This document shows positions 58,880-64,000 of a stretch of DNA of 64,000 nucleotides, piece by piece. The stretch's first letter is position 1; each line of letters opens with the position of its first letter. The notes under the pieces are model-generated. The model saw only the letters and a program-made list of their open reading frames with translations, searched no databases and was not told the DNA's origin. The DNA comes from Aquiflexum balticum DSM 16537 (GTDB lineage Bacteria; Bacteroidota; Bacteroidia; Cytophagales; Cyclobacteriaceae): contig NZ_LT838813.1 in NCBI RefSeq assembly GCF_900176595.1, forward strand, positions 3,490,001 through 3,554,000. The letters are read 5' to 3'. A program made the position numbers and the translations under genes.

Positions 58880-59665
58880 TCATTTAACTCCCACACACCC
58901 AAATCCCTGACTCCCCAATTGCCCAAACCCGGCATAATATCCGATTTCATGAAGCTCAACCAGAACTCGCAATTCAAATTCATACATATAACCGATCAGC
59001 ATTGTTTCCTGTTCTGTCAGCTGTTTGATCTTGACCCCGTTTTTATACACTTTCCCTTTTGGTTTAAATTCAAAGTCGGGTAGGATTGGTTTTTCTGATT
59101 CTTGCCCAATCACAGTTTTGATGAATGCCATTGACTTGGAAAGCAGGTTTTGGACCATTAGCATGCCATATTCTTTATCTGCAGGATGGAGATAATCTTC
59201 CCCACCATCTAATCTTTTTCTCTTAATAAATATTGGGGAAAGGCAGTGGTAATGCATTGTTTCCTGAAATAGGGGAGGGCTAACCGCCTCAATGGATGAA
59301 ATCACATAATTGACTTTGCTGACCTTGTCCCCCAATACAAATACTTGATCCATAAACAATCCCTTGATAAACTCCTCAGCAGCCCGGTCAACCAAGAAAC
59401 TGATCTCAAATTCAGCCTTCTCACCAAAATGCTCGATTCGGCCTGCTTCCTTGATAATTTTATAATTCTGAAACTGAATCCTGGAAAATGTAAAAAGCCT
59501 GAATTTTTTACCAAATGCCAGATAACCTTGGTCATGTAGGAACTTACTAAACCCGCTATTTGCCCGGTCTATGGTCCTGTATATCGCTGAGGACAACTCA
59601 TATTGGTAATTGATGGGCAAATACCAACCTCCTCCTTCTTTTTGTAACCTGATTTTAAACCTCAT
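58880..59665 (-). CDS. cas6: Cas6-family CRISPR RNA endonuclease, longer paralog (first gene of the cas operon)
   Basis: 261 residues. Canonical Cas6 features: YQYELSSAIYRTID, His44 in FLHDQGY followed by FRLFTFSRI, SPIFIKRKRLDGG near the middle and the C-terminal G-rich loop GFGQLGSQGFGCVGVK. All expected residues are present, so it is probably active. It is first in the cas operon, preceded by a 305-bp promoter-containing gap. Having two Cas6 proteins in one cas operon is uncommon. Confidence 0.92.
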   Translation of the reverse strand: MRFKIRLQKEGGGWYLPINYQYELSSAIYRTIDRANSGFSKFLHDQGYLAFGKKFRLFTFSRIQFQNYKIIKEAGRIEHFGEKAEFEISFLVDRAAEEFIKGLFMDQVFVLGDKVSKVNYVISSIEAVSPPLFQETMHYHCLSPIFIKRKRLDGGEDYLHPADKEYGMLMVQNLLSKSMAFIKTVIGQESEKPILPDFEFKPKGKVYKNGVKIKQLTEQETMLIGYMYEFELRVLVELHEIGYYAGFGQLGSQGFGCVGVK

Positions 59666-59970
59666 TGGTTGCTTTCTTTTTAAAATTAAGGGTAATCTAA
59701 TGCCTCTATAAAAACCAAAAAAACTAATGACACAGGATGTCAGAATATATTTTCAGTTGCTTTAGCAAGTTTTAAATAAAAACAACACCAAACAATCCCG
59801 TAAACAGGGTATTTTTTTATCAAAAGCACTGTTTTTTTTGGATTATTAGGATACTTTCATTTGATTTTTTAAACAATTTGGGTAAAAGTAGTTTGAAATG
59901 CATTTCAAAAAAATCTGAATTCTTAAAATTCCAAGCAATATAGCTTCACAATAAAAAGAGGATCCAAGTC
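59666..59970. other. 305-bp region upstream of the cas operon
   Basis: AT-rich, no gene seen. It should contain the cas promoter on the minus strand; I found no good CAAAnnTA (reverse of TAnnTTTG). A weak hairpin TCCCGTAAACAGGG followed by T7 lies near 59796-59817. Confidence 0.4.
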
Positions 59971-60891
59971 CTAATAGGCAAATTTAAGACCGAACGCCCA
60001 AAAAGCCTGTTTCTCAAAGTTTACTGAAGGGTCTTCTCCTCTTGTATAATCCAAACCTATTATTCCCTTTTTGTTACCAGTACCCTTTAGAAAAGTATAA
60101 TTTAGACTTCCTCTAAATATCTTTGGCGAGATATTCATGAATTCTTGTACCGAATTAGAAAAGTTTCTCCTAATCTGAAAATCTATCCCAAGAACTAAAT
60201 CTTCATTTAAAAATTTAGGTAACAAAAAAAAGTTGGAGTTGAACCTCAACATCCATCTATATATGGATCCTTTTTGGGACTCCAATTCCGTTCTTATTCT
60301 ATTTTCAGATTCAATTCCTACATACGGAAAATAAATAAAATTTAAAAGACTTTTGCTACTTCCTATACGTTGCCCCGGTTTCCAAATTTGGTTTTGCCAC
60401 CAATTGCATCCACTTCTACAATATGTATAATAAAAGGTAAAATAAGCTTGAAACATTAAAGATTCATTCCCTTTTTTTAAATCTTTATTGAATTTTCCAT
60501 TCAAAATTGAAACAGGAATAAAAAAAGGTTCACCAGGTCCAATTTTTCTCCATTGTTTCTCATAATTCAGACCGAAATTATAATTAAACTGTTCTTTCTC
60601 TATCAAAGTATTCCTATGATACTCGAAAATAGTTCTAAGATTTGTTGGAACAAATATTTCCTTATTTATCCATTCATAGCTTATTGCTCCATCAAACAAC
60701 CAAGAACTTGTTTTATTTTCTGGAATTGTAATTGTAAAAACTGCCGGTTCAAGCATTAAACTTGATGTCTGAAAAGACTTTCTTACTGAAACTCTTTCTT
60801 TGAATTTCAATTTAACATCCAAAGCCTCATTTTCTTGGGATTTGACAGAGTTTGCCATAAATAAAAGTAAAATAAAAAACAACTTTTTCAT
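59971..60891 (-). CDS. Exported beta-rich protein, probable outer-membrane protein
   Basis: 306 residues with signal peptide (MKKLFFILLLFMANSVKSQ). The mature part is a series of alternating amphipathic strands (NFGLNYEKQWRKIG, SLMFQAYFTFYYTYC, GIIGLDYTRGEDP) and ends AFGLKFAY, a terminal aromatic pattern common in outer-membrane barrels. Two close Cys (CRSGC) lie near the middle. It starts 1 bp after the upstream 123-residue gene, so they form one operon. Family not recognised. Confidence 0.6.
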   Translation of the reverse strand: MKKLFFILLLFMANSVKSQENEALDVKLKFKERVSVRKSFQTSSLMLEPAVFTITIPENKTSSWLFDGAISYEWINKEIFVPTNLRTIFEYHRNTLIEKEQFNYNFGLNYEKQWRKIGPGEPFFIPVSILNGKFNKDLKKGNESLMFQAYFTFYYTYCRSGCNWWQNQIWKPGQRIGSSKSLLNFIYFPYVGIESENRIRTELESQKGSIYRWMLRFNSNFFLLPKFLNEDLVLGIDFQIRRNFSNSVQEFMNISPKIFRGSLNYTFLKGTGNKKGIIGLDYTRGEDPSVNFEKQAFWAFGLKFAY

Positions 60892-60892
60892 C

Positions 60893-61264
60893 CTAAACTT
60901 TTAGTCTTTTTACCATTTCACCTGTAACATCTTTAACCTTTATAAACTTCAAAACATCACTTAATGTAAGCCAATTTCGATTTTCCGCTTCTTCGATCAA
61001 TTCGTTCAATGAGTTTCTTAGTTGTTTGAAACTGTATTCATGCATCCCAATATCACTTTTTAGAAACATTTCATCGTCAATTTCTTCATAATCCTTTCTT
61101 CCAAGAATTTCCAAAATACAATAAACCTTGTGCTTAACAGAAGCTCCAAAATCTTCAATTTCCACTTGCTCATCTAAAATATATTTTAGGGCTGAATTTT
61201 CGAATAATTGTTTTAACCCTATATATTCTTCCTCATTAATACGGATATTCAATTTTTTTTTCAT
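60893..61264 (-). CDS. Small hypothetical protein
   Basis: 123 residues, soluble and strongly acidic and helical (FLKSDIGMHEYSFKQLRNSLNELIEEAENRNWLTLSDVLKFI). The start MKKKLNIRINEEEYIG resembles short regulators or antitoxin-like proteins. No family recognised. The gene overlaps neither neighbour and is followed 1 bp later by the outer-membrane-like gene. Confidence 0.55.
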   Translation of the reverse strand: MKKKLNIRINEEEYIGLKQLFENSALKYILDEQVEIEDFGASVKHKVYCILEILGRKDYEEIDDEMFLKSDIGMHEYSFKQLRNSLNELIEEAENRNWLTLSDVLKFIKVKDVTGEMVKRLKV

Positions 61265-61363
61265 TTTTATAAGATTATGTTTAGATTCCTTTTTAACCTT
61301 TTCGGTATATTTTCAATTCCAATATTTTTTCGGTCAAAACCCAGAAATTGCTGAAGATTAGAA

Positions 61364-61690
61364 TTATACCTTAGGCAAATTCGCTAAAGGTTTCTTACCC
61401 TGAGGAAGACTATTAAGGTAACTTTGGGTAAAATCAATCTTGAGTTCAGTCCAAAGAAGAAGATGATCCGACATCTGCCAGATTACCCATTCTTTATTGT
61501 AATAATTTCTTTTTTCTAAATCAGTACAGGGTTGTCCTTTTTTTGCCTTTGGTATCAAAGTTCCTTATTGCAATAGGCATTTCATCATAATAATATTGGA
61601 AATCTTCATCTCTAAATACACCTTCTCTAAAGTCGAATACCCCCGTCTCATCAAACTCTAATCTTTTACTTTGTTGATTTACAGATATTC
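61364..61690 (-). pseudogene. Frameshifted remnant of an endonuclease/exonuclease/phosphatase-family gene
   Basis: Minus-strand reading from ~61690 gives FDETGVFDFREGVFRDEDF and YYYDEMPIAI in one frame. After a run of A near 61540 the frame shifts to RNYYNKEWVIWQMSDHLLLW, ending at 61364. The SDHLxLWxELKIDF ending is the C-terminal catalytic block (SDH) of EEP-type nucleases and phosphatases. The N-terminal two thirds are missing. It is a decayed gene. Confidence 0.7.
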
Positions 61691-61691
61691 A

Positions 61692-62192
61692 CTAAAGACC
61701 TAATGCTTTTTTTAATGCCAGACAATCAATTTTGGTGTCCGGAGGAGCAATTTCCCAATTAATGCTTCTGGCAATAATAGTCCTGAGTTTCAAATCATCT
61801 TTGTTTCCAATGATAATTCCATGAGCCCTATTATTGGGCATACCGATTGGTTCAGGGTCGTTAAAAATAGGATCATGTTCTACCAATTGCTTATAGGATG
61901 GAAGATTAATTCCTCTCCAATCCCTTGCCCTTGTACTGTAAACAAAAAACTCCTCAGGTCTTTTAAAAACTGATTTTCCAAATTTATACTCTTTTCCTCT
62001 TAATTCACGTGTCTCTTGGGGACTATGGTATTTGCTCCAATCACAAGATTTATCTGGCCCCTCTTTTGGAGTATTGGTAAGGTTCGATTCTGGTACAAAA
62101 GGTTCTCTATCCTCTTTATCATATTTGACTGCATGAATATGAATAAAAAAGTATAGTTTATCTTGATCATTAATGGTTTCCTTAACCCACAT
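61692..62192 (-). CDS. Hypothetical protein (third gene of unknown operon)
   Basis: 166 residues, soluble, rich in charged and Pro residues (PKEGPDKSCDWSKYHSPQETRELRGKEYKFG, VYSTRARDWRGINLPSYKQ). No family recognised. It starts 3 bp after the preceding gene and its stop abuts the pseudogene. It may work with the two upstream genes. The length and lack of motifs do not suggest an enzyme. Confidence 0.55.
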   Translation of the reverse strand: MWVKETINDQDKLYFFIHIHAVKYDKEDREPFVPESNLTNTPKEGPDKSCDWSKYHSPQETRELRGKEYKFGKSVFKRPEEFFVYSTRARDWRGINLPSYKQLVEHDPIFNDPEPIGMPNNRAHGIIIGNKDDLKLRTIIARSINWEIAPPDTKIDCLALKKALGL

Positions 62193-62195
62193 TTA

Positions 62196-62756
62196 TCAAA
62201 CAAATTTCTTTAAATAATTTAGTATGTCATGATCTAGTTCAGATGGCACAAATCCTCCCTGCCTGCCTAGGATGGGATCATATTGGTCAAAATAAAAATT
62301 GGCAACCTGACCACTCTGATCCCGAAAATTAATGATTAGAAAACTCGAATTATCCCTCCAAACCAAATCAATGGACCCATCCCTACATGGATTCACCTCA
62401 GGGTATGGCAAAAATTTCCCCAGATTTTTCAATAGCGAATTTCCATAGAAAATTATAAATAACACTGCATGCTTTAAATTTTCTGAATCAGGTTTCAAAG
62501 CACCTTCTTCATCCCAGTTGTCATTTAATGATGCAACCTCCTTAATTTCTGATTCAAACCTATCACTGAAATAGTAATTTTGAATTTCTCTTGTGGTATA
62601 TATGGATTGAAAATTTGATTGATCAATAGAAATCTCTACGATTTTTGGAAGAAAACTTTTTCTGCTTATACCCCAATCTTTATTGTTTTGTTGGGTATTA
62701 TGATAGCCATTCTTTTTTCTGTATTCCTTTTGGGTTCCAATTGCAGATAATTGCAT
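62196..62756 (-). CDS. Hypothetical protein with NWDEEGA motif (second gene of unknown operon)
   Basis: The frame opens at 62813, but ATG at 62756 (MQLSAIGTQKEYRKK) begins 1 bp after the upstream stop and is preferred. 186 residues. It contains SLNDNWDEEGALKPDSENL, a short motif (NWD-x2-GA) met in several poorly known proteins of accessory regions, followed by a compact beta domain (DGSIDLVWRDNSSFLIINF). Soluble. Function not recognised. Confidence 0.6.
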   Translation of the reverse strand: MQLSAIGTQKEYRKKNGYHNTQQNNKDWGISRKSFLPKIVEISIDQSNFQSIYTTREIQNYYFSDRFESEIKEVASLNDNWDEEGALKPDSENLKHAVLFIIFYGNSLLKNLGKFLPYPEVNPCRDGSIDLVWRDNSSFLIINFRDQSGQVANFYFDQYDPILGRQGGFVPSELDHDILNYLKKFV

Positions 62757-62757
62757 A

Positions 62758-63405
62758 TTATAAAAATTTAAAGTGTGTCTTAGATTTAATGGTACGTTCT
62801 TTCTCCAATGCACGTGCCAACGTTTCAGAAAGTTCCAATATTTGGTTTCTCGTCATAGTAAAATAAATATCCTTTCTTCCGTCTTCTTCATTAAATTCTA
62901 TTTTAAGCCTATGCAATAAAATCGCATAATTTTCAGAAAACTCAGAGGCATCTTTATTGAATATAGGTCGGATATCTGTCAACACCCTTCCCTGACTAAA
63001 TAAATGTTCGGCTTCTTGATATAGGCTTGCCGCCTTCAAACTTAATATTAATAAATGGCTTGAATAAAAAAGATCTTTTATTCTATCTGTCAATAATTTT
63101 GTTTGATTTTTCTTTTTTGGATTCAGCTTCCTATTAAAGGATGCGGAAAACCCTTCAATAAAATCACCATCAATTTCACCGGCGTCAGCATGTAATAAAA
63201 ACACACTGATCAATGCCTTAAATATATCCTTATAATCTTGGTTTAGGGCTCCGATATACTGGTCAAGGCTTTCAAAAATTTCCCTTTGGCCATCAAATTT
63301 TATAGTTGATACAATTTCTTTAAATTTTTCATAATCCTCAGTCGAAAACAGACTCAATGATCGGAAACCATCCAAATGACTTTCAGGAATCTCTATATAT
63401 TTCAT
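62758..63405 (-). CDS. Hypothetical helical protein (first gene of unknown operon)
   Basis: 215 residues, almost entirely helical (FKALISVFLLHADAGEIDGDFIEGFSASFNRK, LLILSLKAASLYQEAEHLFSQGRVL). No signal peptide and no membrane helix I would trust. It opens a tightly packed set of three genes (gaps of 1 and 3 bp). An XRE-type regulator gene lies 161 bp upstream on the same strand. Confidence 0.6.
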   Translation of the reverse strand: MKYIEIPESHLDGFRSLSLFSTEDYEKFKEIVSTIKFDGQREIFESLDQYIGALNQDYKDIFKALISVFLLHADAGEIDGDFIEGFSASFNRKLNPKKKNQTKLLTDRIKDLFYSSHLLILSLKAASLYQEAEHLFSQGRVLTDIRPIFNKDASEFSENYAILLHRLKIEFNEEDGRKDIYFTMTRNQILELSETLARALEKERTIKSKTHFKFL

Positions 63406-63566
63406 AGGTTTTTCACTTTAATTAAAGATAACCCACTTTTTTTGAGAAAAGATTTATTTTTAGATTTTTTAACGAATTTAATTATATTTTGAGTATTCAA
63501 AAGATTGGCTTTTGAATCATGCATTTATTTTTTTCCAGCATCCCTGTCCCTTACCAAAATACCTGT

Positions 63567-63965
63567 TCATTTACTCTCCAAAATCCTTTTGATAGCCTCA
63601 TTCATCTGCATCATGGTTTCCATCATCTTCAGCATTACCTCTGTCTGATTTTTATCTGCATAGTTGGCTTTTACATTTCCAGAAATTGAGAAAGGTGAAT
63701 TAGTCAAGTGTTCAATGACATGACCAGGATTGGCACTGACGATTTGCAATGGATCCACATTTAAAAATTCAGCCACTTTTTGGATCAATTCTATGGTTAT
63801 TTTGCTTTCACCTCTTTCGTACTTTGTATAGGCAGCTTCCTTTATCCCAAGATATTCTGCCACTTCCATAGCTTTCCTGTCTCGTAACTTTCTGAAAGTG
63901 GCCAGATTTCTACCTATATTTTTGTTCTCCAGCACTGTAAAACCGGAATCTTCATTCTCTCCCAT
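63567..63965 (-). CDS. XRE-family helix-turn-helix regulator
   Basis: 132 residues. HTH at about 17-72 (GRNLATFRKLRDRKAMEVAEYLGIKEAAYTKYERGESKITIELIQKVAEFLNVDP) of the Cro/CI type. The C-terminal ~50 residues form a Met-rich coiled coil (MLKMMETMMQMNEAIKRILES), probably for dimerisation. It is upstream of the unknown three-gene operon on the same strand and could regulate it. The start at 63965 is 35 bp from the end of the window. Confidence 0.88.
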   Translation of the reverse strand: MGENEDSGFTVLENKNIGRNLATFRKLRDRKAMEVAEYLGIKEAAYTKYERGESKITIELIQKVAEFLNVDPLQIVSANPGHVIEHLTNSPFSISGNVKANYADKNQTEVMLKMMETMMQMNEAIKRILESK

Positions 63966-64000
63966 GGTTAACGTTTTATTATACTAATTTAATGGATTTT

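Overview
The window is chromosomal DNA from a member of the Bacteroidota, most likely a marine or saline Cytophagales of the Cyclobacteriaceae type (Algoriphagus/Cyclobacterium-like). That placement is an inference from AT-rich coding DNA, a SusC/SusD pair with its own ECF sigma factor and FecR-like anti-sigma factor, several sulfatases, many lipoproteins with an early lipobox cysteine, and a TAnnTTTG-type promoter. No rRNA or tRNA gene was recognised.

Region 1 (1-6100, minus strand): the 5' part of a sortilin/BNR-repeat protein, a LolA-like periplasmic protein, and a tight four-gene operon. The operon encodes a membrane protein, an exported trypsin-like protease with an intact His-Asp-Ser triad, a second membrane protein and a soluble protein. 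Its function is not recognised and it is one of the better candidates for something undescribed.

Region 2 (6289-14411): a xylose/glucuronoxylan block. A GH67 alpha-glucuronidase is divergent from a sodium:sugar symporter, xylulokinase and xylose isomerase; a GH43 lipoprotein converges on xylA across a shared terminator. A LacI-type palindrome lies in the divergent promoter region.

Region 3 (14551-40655): further carbohydrate and sulfate-ester catabolism. It contains three sulfatases, an M14 peptidase, a PNPOx-like protein, a PQQ dehydrogenase with a cytochrome c domain, a DUF1080-PmoA-like fusion, the sigma/anti-sigma/SusC/SusD regulatory and uptake set, an unrecognised 827-residue lipoprotein and a GH78 rhamnosidase-like enzyme. 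Together with region 2 this suggests use of sulfated, rhamnose/uronate/xylose-containing algal polysaccharides (ulvan-like) or glucuronoxylan.

Region 4 (41028-59665): a complete type I CRISPR-Cas locus read on the minus strand: cas6, cas6, cas5, cas3, cas8-like, cas7, a terminator, cas4, cas1, cas2, a leader, then an array of about 124 thirty-bp repeats. The array is split by an IS1634-family element (42339-43991) that left a 160-bp target duplication carrying two full spacer units. A separate recombination scar near the old end of the array duplicated one spacer and collapsed a repeat to 14 nt. The effector genes look like the PGING-type variant known from Bacteroidota rather than textbook I-B.

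Region 5 (59971-63965, minus strand): small genes of unknown function, a frameshifted remnant of an endonuclease/exonuclease/phosphatase gene, a three-gene unknown operon and an XRE-type regulator. This looks like accessory DNA beside the CRISPR locus.
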